A DNA stretch of 64,000 nucleotides from Filifactor villosus (lineage in GTDB: Bacteria > Bacillota > Clostridia > Peptostreptococcales > Filifactoraceae). The position numbers and the translations under genes are program-made. Below the pieces are notes generated by a model. That model was not told the DNA's origin. It worked only from the letters and a program-made list of their open reading frames with translations, and ran no database searches. The stretch covers positions 79,379 through 143,378 of the forward strand of contig NZ_JBHSHL010000025.1 in assembly GCF_042652965.1 (NCBI RefSeq). The letters are read 5' to 3'. Shown here piece by piece: positions 42,788 to 51,196 of this stretch (positions are counted from its first letter, which is position 1; each line of letters starts with the position of its first letter).

Positions 42788-44038
42788 ATGAAGATTTTGA
42801 TTACGACGGACACCTACCTTCCGAGTATCAACGGGGTCGTTACATCGGTCAATATGCTGTATCGGGAGTTGAAGGCAAGAGGACACGATGTGAGAATCCT
42901 TACTTTGTCGGATGATATCCATATGAAGAAACGGGACGATGTGTACTATCTTCGATCTTTTCGGATGTATGTGTATCCGGGGGTGCGAGGCACTGTTCCG
43001 ATCGAGAAGACGTTTCGTAAAGAGATCGAGAGATGGAGACCGGACATCATCCACACACAGACGGAGTTTTTTACTATGGTTATTGCAAAGAAAATCGCCT
43101 CTGTGCTGAACATTCCCATTGTGCATACCTATCATACCATGTATGAGCATTATACAAGGTATTTGTTAAGAGTCGATGCGATAAGTAGGCAGTCGGCAAA
43201 ACTTTTTACGCGTGAATCGTTAAGAATGGTGGATGCGGTAGTTGCACCTACGGGTAAGGTTGAAAAGACCTTGAGAGACTATGGAGTCGACTTACCGGTG
43301 TATGTGATTCCGACGGGCTTGGCGATGGATAAGTTTGGAAAATCGGTATCGGAGGAAGAAAAGAGGGCTCTTAGATGCAAACTCGGTATCTCCGAGGACA
43401 AAAAAATTATTGCGACCATAGGAAGGATCGGTTTGGAGAAGAACCTTGATGAGGTGGCGGATTATTTTTTGTATGTGGAAAGAGCACATCCGGAGATTGT
43501 CTGGCTGATCGTGGGAGATGGACCGTACAGGGAAGAGTTGCAGAATCGGATTTCGCGTCTCAAACTTTCCGACAATGTTATTTTTACAGGAATGGTTGAT
43601 CCTGAGGAGATCTATCTCTATTATAAATTGGCGGATGTTTTTGTCAGTGCTTCAATGAGCGAAACGCAGGGGCTTACTTATGTGGAAGCGTTGATGGCGG
43701 GGACGCCTCTCGTCTGTAAGAAGGATGCCTGCCTTGCCGATATTCTTGAAGAAGGTGTCAACGGTTATTATTTCGAAACGGGAGATGAGTTCAACAGACA
43801 TTTGAATGAACTGCTCAGCGATGAAGAAAAGAGAAAACGTTTTTCAGACTGTGCCTTGGAGTCGAGTGTGAAATTTTCCAAGGAAAGGTTTGCAGAAAAC
43901 ATCGAAAAAGCATACATGGATTGTTTGAAGAAGTTTTCGGGGCGTGAAGAAAGATTCCTTCGTTCAAGGAGGTTGGGAAGGATGAAGAAACTGCCCCATC
44001 TCTATATGGAAAAGATCAGCGATTATTTCCGCTTTTAG
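42788..44038 (+). CDS. GT4-family glycosyltransferase (probable diacylglycerol glucosyltransferase)
   Basis: A 416-residue retaining GT-B enzyme. The N-terminal domain begins MKILITTDTYLPSINGVVTS, with HTQTEFF and VHTYHTMYEHYTRYL; the C-terminal donor domain has GRIGLEKNLDEV, GDGPYREEL, FTGMV and the E-x7-E motif in SASMSETQGLTYVEALMAG. These match the glycolipid synthases that add glucose to diacylglycerol in Firmicute membranes and lipoteichoic acid anchors. The start is the ATG at 42788 behind GAAAGGAAC rather than the longer ORF from 42623. The last about 40 residues are basic (RFLRSRRLGRMKK), suited to a membrane surface. Confidence 0.88.
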   Translation: MKILITTDTYLPSINGVVTSVNMLYRELKARGHDVRILTLSDDIHMKKRDDVYYLRSFRMYVYPGVRGTVPIEKTFRKEIERWRPDIIHTQTEFFTMVIAKKIASVLNIPIVHTYHTMYEHYTRYLLRVDAISRQSAKLFTRESLRMVDAVVAPTGKVEKTLRDYGVDLPVYVIPTGLAMDKFGKSVSEEEKRALRCKLGISEDKKIIATIGRIGLEKNLDEVADYFLYVERAHPEIVWLIVGDGPYREELQNRISRLKLSDNVIFTGMVDPEEIYLYYKLADVFVSASMSETQGLTYVEALMAGTPLVCKKDACLADILEEGVNGYYFETGDEFNRHLNELLSDEEKRKRFSDCALESSVKFSKERFAENIEKAYMDCLKKFSGREERFLRSRRLGRMKKLPHLYMEKISDYFRF

Positions 44039-44207
44039 ACAAAGAAAGGCTATCAGATTCCTTGCAATGCTGAAAAGGGCTCGAAGAGGTCTTATACTAT
44101 TATTGATTGCAGTTATTTATACCGAGGATTTATATTTCGTAGTTGAAGGATCAATAGGTCTATTCTTCTGTTGAATAATGCTCTTATGTGTTTTGGAGGA
44201 GGAAGAT

Positions 44208-44762
44208 GTGGAAGAAAGGAGTCCTTTGAGATTAAGCTTTGATTTTACAAAACAGGATTATTTGGATTTCAGTATGTTTGCTATCGAAGACTTGAAGTTC
44301 TACCGAAGGCAGAAGAAAATATTTCATATTGTATTTACCGTCGTTCCTACAGGGGTGTGGTTGGTTTTTTGGCTTATGGAAGGAACGGGAACAATCGATT
44401 TTGTAGATAAGTGTACCTTGTCTGTGATGGGAGTTCTCTCCCTCCTGTTCTACCGTTACTTTCCCAAGTTCTACGATGCTCTTATCCTTGCCAATACAAA
44501 GAAGATCATCTTCAAGGAGGGAAGGTCGAACATCTTCGGACGAACGACCGTCGAGTTTGGAGAGGAGAGGCTCCTGCATATCACCGAGTATGAAGAGTCT
44601 TCGATGAGGTATGAGAAGATCACTAAGGTAATGGAATCGGACAAGGCGATCTACCTTTTTACTGCCCCGTCTATGGCGGTCATCCTTCCGTTGAGGGTCT
44701 TTGAGAGCAGGGAAGAGAAGGAAGCCTTTGCAGAGTTTATCGGGAGGAAGGTTGGACGCTAA
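44208..44762 (+). CDS. YcxB-like membrane protein
   Basis: A 184-residue protein with two adjacent membrane helices (about 35-55 and 62-82) and a cytoplasmic C-terminal part resembling the YcxB-like domain (FGRTTVEFGEERL, KITKVMESDKAIYLFTAPSMAVILPLRVF). The N-terminal FDFTKQDYLDFSMFAI is also typical of these proteins. Function is unknown. The start is the GTG at 44208, five bases after GGAGGAGG, and not the upstream in-frame ATG at 44178. It appears monocistronic with its own terminator. Confidence 0.75.
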   Translation: MEERSPLRLSFDFTKQDYLDFSMFAIEDLKFYRRQKKIFHIVFTVVPTGVWLVFWLMEGTGTIDFVDKCTLSVMGVLSLLFYRYFPKFYDALILANTKKIIFKEGRSNIFGRTTVEFGEERLLHITEYEESSMRYEKITKVMESDKAIYLFTAPSMAVILPLRVFESREEKEAFAEFIGRKVGR

Positions 44763-44818
44763 TTGCGACCGGGTCGTCGGTGAAGCGGACAACACTTTGA
44801 ATGGAATTGTAGAAGAAG

Positions 44819-44847
44819 CAGCGAATTAAAACGGTTCGCTGTTTTTT
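44819..44847 (+). terminator. Rho-independent terminator
   Basis: CAGCGAA pairs with TTCGCTG around a nine-base loop, followed by TTTTTT. It ends the YcxB-like gene. Confidence 0.85.
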
Positions 44848-45364
44848 GTCGTTTGAAGAGGGGAGCGTTTTTTGGCAAAGGCTATTGAAAACAAACGCAA
44901 AAAATGTTATTTTAACTAGGATACGCCTTGAGTGTTATCCTCGTTTTCTTGGAGTGGAATCCCGTTTTTATTCAACTTTTCGGGTCGTTCAGCTTGAGTT
45001 TTAGAGAAATATCTCACAAAGACACAAAAGGATGTTCCCTTTGTTTTGCAAAAGATAGGAAGGCTCTGAAAGGAGAGGTTTCAGAAACGTGTTTGCCCGA
45101 GAAAAACTGAATTTCTGCTGTTTTTTTGAGATTGTGCGGTGTTTTCATAATAGAGAGAAGATCGAAACTCTGTCCGTAGGAATGATATGAAGTTGAGGCA
45201 CAACGCAGTAAGTGTTCTATCATGCACCGATTCAAACGGGTATATATGAAGAAGATAGAGGATTCTTGAGAAGAGGTTCGAGCGGATTTTGGACGGAAGG
45301 GATGACGTCAGGAGACTGTCGCCGTATTTTTTGAATGTTTCAAGCATAGAGAAAGGAAAGATCT
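44848..45364. other. Intergenic region upstream of the AEC transporter
   Basis: About 520 bases without a supported gene. Near 45100-45145 ATTTCTGCTG, TTTTTGAGAT and TGTGCGGTGTTTTC resemble the right half of the second repeat family. No promoter pair stands out. Confidence 0.4.
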
Positions 45365-46306
45365 ATGATTTTTGTCGATACGTTGTTTCAGGTGTTACGC
45401 CTGTTTATCATTATTATCTTCGGTTATATTTTGGGCAAGAAAGGTCTTGTGTCAAAGGAAGGACAGAGGCAGATCAGCCATGTCCTGCTCTATATCGCAA
45501 TGCCCTGTGCGATCATTCGGGGTATGCAGATCCCCTTTTCGCAGGAGAAGTTTTCTGTAGGGGTGTCTATCATTTTGATCATGGGACTCACGTACGCGAT
45601 CATCAGCCTTCTCTCCTTCGGATTGGTTCGTTTGATCCCCGGCTCCGAGGGCAAACAGAGGGATGTTATGCAATTGTCCATGATACTTCCCAATGTCGGG
45701 TACATGGGATATTCGATTATAGGACAGGTATTGGGGATGGAGAACATCTTTTATGCGACCCTGGCAAGTTTGTTCTTTGAGTTTACCTCGTGGAGTGTCG
45801 GGGTCTATCTTCTGTCGCGAAACGGAGAGATCAAGTCCAAGCACAATGTTTTTTACAAAAGCATAGTGAATCCGGGCGTACTGGCAGTATTGACGGGCTT
45901 TGCCTTGTTTCTGCTTCGCCTTGAGATCCCCGAGCCTCTGAAGGGAGCCGTTGAGGTCAGCGGAGCGATGATGTCTCCGCTTGCTATGGTCATCATCGGG
46001 GTATCTTTGTCCAGGGCAAAGATCAGGGAGTTTGTTTTCAATTATAAAATCTATTTGGTAAGTTTTTTCAAACTTCTTCTCATCCCCTTTGCAATGATGC
46101 TGCTCTATTATGCAGCAGGGCTTCGGGATATGAGAATCATGATACCGACGATTTTGATTGCTATGCCTTCTGCAAGTTATGTGACGATATTTGCTACGAA
46201 CCTTGGAAGTGATGAGACCTTTGCTTCACAGATCGCGTCGGTGTGTACGATTTTGTCTATGATAACGATACCGGCGGTCGTGGGGGTTCTGCACTACCTT
46301 CATTAG
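45365..46306 (+). CDS. AEC-family transporter
   Basis: A 313-residue membrane protein with about ten helices in two groups of five. Family features are LFIIIIFGYILGKKGLVSKEGQRQIS at the N-terminus, MPCAIIRGM, LPNVGYMGYSIIGQVLG in the first half, and MSPLAMVIIGVSLSRAKI and IAMPSASYVTIFATNLGSDE in the second. Members export malate, auxin-like acids or other organic acids; the substrate here is not known. GAAAGGAAAG precedes the ATG. The purine phosphorylase gene follows after about 65 bases on the same strand and may be cotranscribed. Confidence 0.9.
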   Translation: MIFVDTLFQVLRLFIIIIFGYILGKKGLVSKEGQRQISHVLLYIAMPCAIIRGMQIPFSQEKFSVGVSIILIMGLTYAIISLLSFGLVRLIPGSEGKQRDVMQLSMILPNVGYMGYSIIGQVLGMENIFYATLASLFFEFTSWSVGVYLLSRNGEIKSKHNVFYKSIVNPGVLAVLTGFALFLLRLEIPEPLKGAVEVSGAMMSPLAMVIIGVSLSRAKIREFVFNYKIYLVSFFKLLLIPFAMMLLYYAAGLRDMRIMIPTILIAMPSASYVTIFATNLGSDETFASQIASVCTILSMITIPAVVGVLHYLH

Positions 46307-46373
46307 GGCAAGAGCGTACGGTTTTAAAAAAGCGGTAGCAGGCGGAAGGGCTTTGAGAGAAGGGGAAGATAGT

Positions 46374-47201
46374 ATGCATAAGTATGATCAGGTAATGGAA
46401 GCGGCGAAATACATCAAATCTAAGGTTGATGTTCAGGCAAAGACGGCCATCGTTTTGGGTTCGGGATTGTCCGGCTTTGCGGAGAAGGTGGAGAAGATCG
46501 CGGAGCTTGCTTACAGGGACATCCCGCATTTTTGCACCTCGAAGGTGGAAGGGCATAAGAATCGCCTTGTTGTAGGCGAGGTGCAGGGCAGGCAGGTCCT
46601 CGTCCTTCAGGGGAGGTATCACTACTATGAGGGCTATAGTGTCGAGGAAATCAGTTTTCCGATAAGGGTACTTCAGTTTCTGGGGGTTGAGAAGCTGATA
46701 CTGACCAATGCGTCGGGTGCTGTTGACAGAAGTTTTGTTCCGGGAGATATCATGCTTATTACGGACCATATCAATACGGTGGGGAAGAACCCTCTGATCG
46801 GAGCAAACGACGAGAGGATGGGGGTGCGTTTCCCGGATCTCAGCCGTCTTTACAGTGAGAGGCTTCGAAGTCTTGCCCTCAAGGCGGCTGCTTCCTGCGA
46901 GATAACGTTGCGGGAAGGAGTTTATGTCTGGACGAGCGGGCCGATGTTTGAGACTCCTGCGGAGATCCGAGCTTATGAGATAATGGGCGGTTCGGCGGTT
47001 GGAATGTCTACGGTTCCCGAGGCGATCGTTGCCGCACATGCAAAGATGGAGGTGCTGGGCCTGTCGTGTATCTCCAATATGGCGGCAGGTATCTCGCAAG
47101 GAACATTAAGTCTGGAAGAAGTGTTCGATACGATGAAGGAGAACGAAGACCGATTCACACGGCTGATGTTTGAGATCCTTTGTGATGAGGAGATGAAGTA
47201 G
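46374..47201 (+). CDS. punA: Purine nucleoside phosphorylase (PNP-I)
   Basis: Phosphorolysis of inosine and guanosine to free base and ribose-1-phosphate in purine salvage. The trimeric PNP family signatures are IVLGSGLSGF (phosphate site), GRYHYYEG, LTNASGAV, TSGPMFETPAEIRA and MSTVPEAIVA. The base-specificity region reads SNMAAG where most relatives have TNMAAG. It is 275 residues, the usual length. The ATG at 46374 follows AGAAGGGGAAGA. A hypothetical gene follows after 27 bases and is probably in the same transcript. Confidence 0.94.
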   Translation: MHKYDQVMEAAKYIKSKVDVQAKTAIVLGSGLSGFAEKVEKIAELAYRDIPHFCTSKVEGHKNRLVVGEVQGRQVLVLQGRYHYYEGYSVEEISFPIRVLQFLGVEKLILTNASGAVDRSFVPGDIMLITDHINTVGKNPLIGANDERMGVRFPDLSRLYSERLRSLALKAAASCEITLREGVYVWTSGPMFETPAEIRAYEIMGGSAVGMSTVPEAIVAAHAKMEVLGLSCISNMAAGISQGTLSLEEVFDTMKENEDRFTRLMFEILCDEEMK

Positions 47202-47228
47202 ATCCACCGTGTTTGATGGAATTTTGTA

Positions 47229-47795
47229 GTGGAGAAGGTGGAGAGCGTGGCATATATAGAGAATTTTTTCGAACTTTTTTTCGAGAACAAAAACTCTTTG
47301 AACAGGCAGTTCTATCAGGGGGATATTACGAAGAAGGAATATATCGAATCGAATTATTTTTTTCTGAAACAGTTGGACAAAAGGCCGTTCAAGAATGTGG
47401 ATAACCTCTGGAAGGCAATCTATAACTACCAGTATTACAATATGACGGGCAAGTACTTCAAGATGTTGGCCGGAGAGCTGGAAGAGAAGAACAAGCATCC
47501 CGAGAAGGCCAAGGAGTACTTCGATAAGGTGAACTACCTCTACCGAAAAAAGGATGAAAACATCTTTCATGTGATCAGGCTGACGGAGGGAGACGGGATT
47601 CGTGCCTATTATATTCGGGTGCAGTCCAAGTATCTCAAACACAAGCTGTTTGAAGTTCTGTTGGAAAACGAGGAAGTCAATGCGGTCTTTCATTCGATCA
47701 ACCCGGTCCTTCAAAAGAGGTTGGATGAATCGGGGCTGTTTGAACACGGGAACCGAAGGTCCGTGATCGACAACTATGTAAACACCCTTTATTGA
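47229..47795 (+). CDS. Conserved-looking hypothetical protein with duplicated 3' end
   Basis: No family assigned with certainty. The 188-residue product is soluble, rich in Lys, Glu, Tyr and Asn, and predicted mostly helical (YIENFFELFFENKN, DITKKEYIESNYFFLKQLD, FKNVDNLWKAIYNYQYYNMT). GGAGAAGGTGG lies close upstream of the start; the first codons are GTG-GAG-AAG, and an in-frame start a few codons later is also possible. It follows the phosphorylase gene by 27 bases. Its last about 50 codons and stop are repeated immediately downstream as a 170-bp tandem copy that has no start of its own. Confidence 0.7.
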   Translation: MEKVESVAYIENFFELFFENKNSLNRQFYQGDITKKEYIESNYFFLKQLDKRPFKNVDNLWKAIYNYQYYNMTGKYFKMLAGELEEKNKHPEKAKEYFDKVNYLYRKKDENIFHVIRLTEGDGIRAYYIRVQSKYLKHKLFEVLLENEEVNAVFHSINPVLQKRLDESGLFEHGNRRSVIDNYVNTLY

Positions 47796-47984
47796 AGGGG
47801 TAAGGGCGGAGGAAAAGCTGTTTGAAGTTCTGTTGGAAAACGAGGAGGTCAATGCGGTCTTTCATTCGATCAACCCGGTCCTTCAAAAGAGGTTGGATGA
47901 ATCGGGGCTGTTTGAACACGGGAACCGAAGGTCCGTGATTGACAACTATGTAAACACCCTTTATTGAAGGGGTAAGAGCGGAGG
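47643..47984 (+). repeat. 170-bp tandem duplication of a gene 3' end
   Basis: Bases from 47643 and from 47815 are nearly identical over about 170 bases (period 172), with three differences visible (GAAGTC/GAGGTC, GATCGA/GATTGA, AGGGCG/AGAGCG). The unit spans the last about 50 codons, the TGA and the following GGGGTAAG. The second copy is a pseudogene fragment. The low divergence points to a recent event. Confidence 0.93.
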
Positions 47985-48069
47985 ATCGGTCGAGGAGGGC
48001 AGATAGGCAGTCCGGGAGATCGAGACGATAGCGATGTTACGCTTTGAATTATGAGGTGTTTTTAATACT

Positions 48070-48186
48070 TATACTATTCTTCGATAGAAGTATGGTTACA
48101 TCTGTTTTGCAACCACGAAAATTCGTGTTCTCTTCTATAGGAGTGCAAATCGTTGATATCCATTATTCAAAGGAATAGTAGTATTA
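48070..48186 (+). repeat. 117-bp palindrome-ended intergenic repeat, copy 4
   Basis: Starts TATACTATTCTTC, contains GATAGAAGTATGGTTACATC, CACGAAAA and TCTTCTATAGG, and ends GGAATAGTAGTATTA. Confidence 0.87.
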
Positions 48187-48280
48187 AATTTGTCCGGTCG
48201 GGAAGTTTGAATTCTACGATTACTCCAAACGTTTTTGACAAACATATAGTCTGTTTACTTGACATTTTAAACGGGGAATA

Positions 48281-48386
48281 GTATTAAAGAAGTTTAAACT
48301 ATGGATATCACCGACTTGTACTTCGTAAAAAATAAGACGAATTTGCGTGGCTCAAAAAACCATAGTTCTATCGGAGAATCGTATTA
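48281..48386 (-). repeat. Palindrome-ended intergenic repeat, inverted diverged copy
   Basis: The reverse complement starts TTAATACGATTCTCCGATAG, followed by AACTATGG and later GATATCCATAG. The other end is less well kept. Confidence 0.6.
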
Positions 48387-48480
48387 AACGATCTCATAAG
48401 TTATCGACGGGAAAAACGGCTCCTTTAGAGGATGGAGCGGGATATCTTCTCTTTTAAGAGTATGAAACGGAGAGTATCAA

Positions 48481-49851
48481 ATGAAGAAAAAAGAAGTTGT
48501 GGTCTTGGAATTTCAGGAGTTTGACTTGGACGGAACGTCGAAGGCGTATTGTGAGGCGAAGACGATTACGGCAAAACACGCCATTCCGGGGCAGGTCGCA
48601 AAGGTATATATCAAGAAGCTCCGCGGAAACAAAGGAGAAGGAAGGGTAATGGAAGTTGTGCACAAATCTCCCTTGGAAACGGAGGAGGTCTGTGCACATT
48701 TTGATGTTTGCGGAGGATGTTCCCTTCTTCCCGTAGCTTACGAAGAGCAGTTGGAACTGAAAAGGAAGGCGCTGATAAGGCGTTTTGAGCAGAAGGGGCA
48801 CGAGGAGTTCGGGGAGCTCGAGATCGTGGGGAGTCCCGAACCTCGTGAATACAAGAACAAGATGGAATTTACCTTCGGAAATGAAGAAAAAGATGGCCCC
48901 CTTACCTTGGGTATGCATATGACGACTAGGAGCAACAGCATCGTCTTTGTGGAAGACTGTCGTATCATCGACGAGGACTACCGCCGTATCCTCAAGCTGA
49001 CCAAGGAGCACTTCGAGGAGGAAGCTCTCCCCTTCTACCATATTATGAGGAGGGAAGGATGCTTGAGGCACCTTGTTTTGCGCAAGGGGAAGAACACGGG
49101 GGAGATCCTTGTCAACTTGGTCACAACGACGCAGAAGGAAGTGGACACCTCGACCTATGTCCAAAAACTGAAGAGTTTGGAACTGGACGGGAAGATAGAG
49201 GGGATCCTGCATACGCACAACGACTCCTTCTCGGATGCGGTTGTTCCCGAAAAGGTGGAGGTCCTGTACGGGAGTCCCGTCTTTAAGGACAGGTTGCTGG
49301 GCAAGGAGTTTCGGATCTCTCCGTTTTCGTTCTTCCAGACCAATACGAGGGGGGCCGAGGTCCTGTATGCGACTTTGAGAAAGATGGTGGAGGAGGTCCT
49401 CATAGGCAGAGAGGAGGAGACCGTCTTCGACCTCTACAGCGGAACGGGGACCATCGGTATCCTGCTCTCCGATGTTGCAAAGCACATCACTTCGATCGAG
49501 ATCGTGGAAGAGGCCGTCGATATGGCGAGAGAAAATGCCGTGCTCAACGGGGTGAATAACGTGCGATTTATCGCGGGAGATGTCGCCAAGGAAGTGGGAA
49601 AACTCGAGGAAAAACCCTATCTCATCATCCTCGATCCGCCCAGAAGCGGGATCCATCCCAAGGCGATGGGAGATATCTTAAGCTTCGAAGCCGAGAACAT
49701 TGTCTATGTCTCCTGTAACCCCAAAGTCTTTGCGGATGAACTCCAAACCTTTAAGAATGCGGGCTACAATATTGTAAAAAGTATGGCTGTCGACCAATTC
49801 CCGAACACCAGCCATGTGGAGATGATCGTGTTGATGTCAAAGGAAAGATAA
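48481..49851 (+). CDS. rlmD: 23S rRNA (uracil-1939-C5)-methyltransferase RlmD family
   Basis: SAM-dependent RNA m5U methyltransferase of the RumA/RlmCD group. An N-terminal TRAM domain (about 1-60) is followed by the Fe-S cysteines in CAHFDVCGGC, a central RNA-binding domain, and the catalytic domain: FFQTN, DLYSGTGTIGI (SAM loop), LDPPRSGIHPKA, and VYVSCNPKVFADEL with the nucleophilic cysteine. At 456 residues it is full length. Gram-positive members may modify U747, U1939 or both; the sequence alone does not tell. It appears monocistronic, flanked by repeat elements. Confidence 0.93.
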   Translation: MKKKEVVVLEFQEFDLDGTSKAYCEAKTITAKHAIPGQVAKVYIKKLRGNKGEGRVMEVVHKSPLETEEVCAHFDVCGGCSLLPVAYEEQLELKRKALIRRFEQKGHEEFGELEIVGSPEPREYKNKMEFTFGNEEKDGPLTLGMHMTTRSNSIVFVEDCRIIDEDYRRILKLTKEHFEEEALPFYHIMRREGCLRHLVLRKGKNTGEILVNLVTTTQKEVDTSTYVQKLKSLELDGKIEGILHTHNDSFSDAVVPEKVEVLYGSPVFKDRLLGKEFRISPFSFFQTNTRGAEVLYATLRKMVEEVLIGREEETVFDLYSGTGTIGILLSDVAKHITSIEIVEEAVDMARENAVLNGVNNVRFIAGDVAKEVGKLEEKPYLIILDPPRSGIHPKAMGDILSFEAENIVYVSCNPKVFADELQTFKNAGYNIVKSMAVDQFPNTSHVEMIVLMSKER

Positions 49852-50012
49852 TACTATTCTTCATTTGAAATGTTGGATATATAATTACTGAAAACCGACT
49901 TAGACGGGTCATATCTTCCTATAATTAATAAATATATTAATTTAGGAAGATAACAGCATAAACGAAATAAGACAGATATTTCTCTGATGTTTAATTGAAG
50001 AGTAGCATGAAA
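49852..50012 (+). repeat. Repeat-like element with strong internal hairpin
   Basis: Starts TAATACTATTCTTC like the 116-bp family and ends TTGAAGAGTAGCATGAA, but is about 160 bp long. In the middle ATCTTCCTA and TAGGAAGAT (49913-49951), with adjoining AATTAAT/ATTAATT, form a long AU-rich hairpin, as if a palindrome had been inserted into a repeat copy. It begins one base after rlmD. Confidence 0.55.
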
Positions 50013-50214
50013 TGAAGGATAATATCTTGATGGTCATGTCATTACAAGAAATTTCTTAAGGACATGGAGGCTCCCGCACTCCTATCAATGGTAGAACAAG
50101 AAAAACCGGGTGGACAAATATGTCGGGTATCAAAAATACGGCTTTTCTCGCTTTGTGTCGTGTTAAAAAATGTTGCCATACGGTATTCTGGCATAGAAAG
50201 GAGGTCGTTTTTAT

Positions 50215-50898
50215 ATGGATCAGGTAAAAACAGGTTCTTTCCTTAAGCAACTCAGAAAAGAAAGGAACTTGACACAGGAAAATTTGGCTGAAAAGCTGAA
50301 TGTCTCAAACAGGACAATATCTCGATGGGAGACCGGGAGTAACATGCCGGATATCTCCATGCTGGTCGAGATAGCTGATTTCTATGATGTGAGTATACCG
50401 GAGATTATTAACGGAGAAAGGAAAAGTGAGAATATGGATCAAGAGACAAGAGATACTGTTATTGCTATGGCTGAATACAGCCGAAATGAGGTAAGGGCCG
50501 GAAAACAAAAAGTGGTCGGTATTTTGCTGTCGGTATTCGGCTTGTTCGTCATTGTATCGGCATTGGCGATATTTCCAAGTGATAGCAGTTGGGGAAGTAT
50601 TTATTCGGTCTTAGGAAGTGTTTTTTTGGTGACAAGTATTTATCTCATTATCAAACCTATAGTAGTCAAGACCGGCTTACGCATACTGGCAGTGGTTATA
50701 TGTATTGCTTTTTTATTTGGAGTCTTCACGGTTTCAGATTATATTGCTATCACGCAGTTTAATCAGGTGCCGAGATTCCGGTATGAAACAAGTTACGATT
50801 CACGTAATCCCGATCAGTTAGTGTATAAAACTTTGTTTTTTACAGCGGTTCAGAAAAATCGAGGAACAAAGGATATGCAAGTCTATATTGTAAAATAG
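50215..50898 (+). CDS. XRE-family regulator with C-terminal membrane helices
   Basis: The N-terminal 65 residues form a classic XRE helix-turn-helix (FLKQLRKERNLTQENLAEKL, NVSNRTISRWETGSNMPDI). After a linker, three membrane helices lie at about 100-120, 130-148 and 155-178, and a short external or cytoplasmic tail follows. Such 220-230 residue membrane-tethered XRE proteins are common in clostridia and may sense envelope stress, but their role is not established. AAAGGAGG lies before the ATG. It stands alone next to the foreign region beginning at 51.2 kb. Confidence 0.85.
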   Translation: MDQVKTGSFLKQLRKERNLTQENLAEKLNVSNRTISRWETGSNMPDISMLVEIADFYDVSIPEIINGERKSENMDQETRDTVIAMAEYSRNEVRAGKQKVVGILLSVFGLFVIVSALAIFPSDSSWGSIYSVLGSVFLVTSIYLIIKPIVVKTGLRILAVVICIAFLFGVFTVSDYIAITQFNQVPRFRYETSYDSRNPDQLVYKTLFFTAVQKNRGTKDMQVYIVK

Positions 50899-51196
50899 GT
50901 TCGGATTTTTGACTCGAGTGTATTAAGGCTCTCAGCTATCAATGGTGGTAAGGGAGCCTTGCTTTATGTTTCCGTGTCCGATTGCAGGATCAGGTTTGAA
51001 ACCAGGGGCGGTACTAAAATCTGTTCAATTTGTCATCTGTATGTGATACAATAAATCAGGAGGTTTTGGAGCATATCTGAAAAACCTCTGATTATGTAAA
51101 ATGATCTTTATAAACTTCAAGTGGAAGTTATACGGTGGAAATATCGCATGATTCGAAAAATCAGACTAAAATCAATTTTATACGACGAAAGTCTTA
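50899..51196. other. Region between XRE gene and IS element
   Basis: About 300 bases. ATCGCATGATTCGAAAAATC at about 51143 resembles the left end of the second repeat family and appears to be cut by the IS insertion. No gene is seen. Confidence 0.4.
50934..50960 (+). terminator. Possible terminator after XRE gene
   Basis: AAGGCTC and GAGCCTT form a seven-base stem; the following T tract is poor. Confidence 0.45.

Larger units (their letters stand above)
47987..48480. other. Repeat-rich intergenic region upstream of rlmD
   Basis: About 490 bases that hold one clear copy of the 116-bp repeat (48070, plus) and a second, inverted and diverged copy (48281), with a further GAATAGTATTA end at 48276. 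No gene is supported. It is the densest cluster of this repeat in the window. Confidence 0.65.

Noticed and set aside
44092..44178. Short ATACTATTA-to-GTTGAATAATG segment as a full copy of the 116-bp repeat
   Set aside because: It is only about 86 bp and lacks the internal boxes, so at most it is a decayed fragment.
47698..47919. Minus-strand ORF across the tandem duplication
   Set aside because: It exists only because the repeat extends an antisense frame; its sequence repeats itself and mirrors the plus-strand gene.
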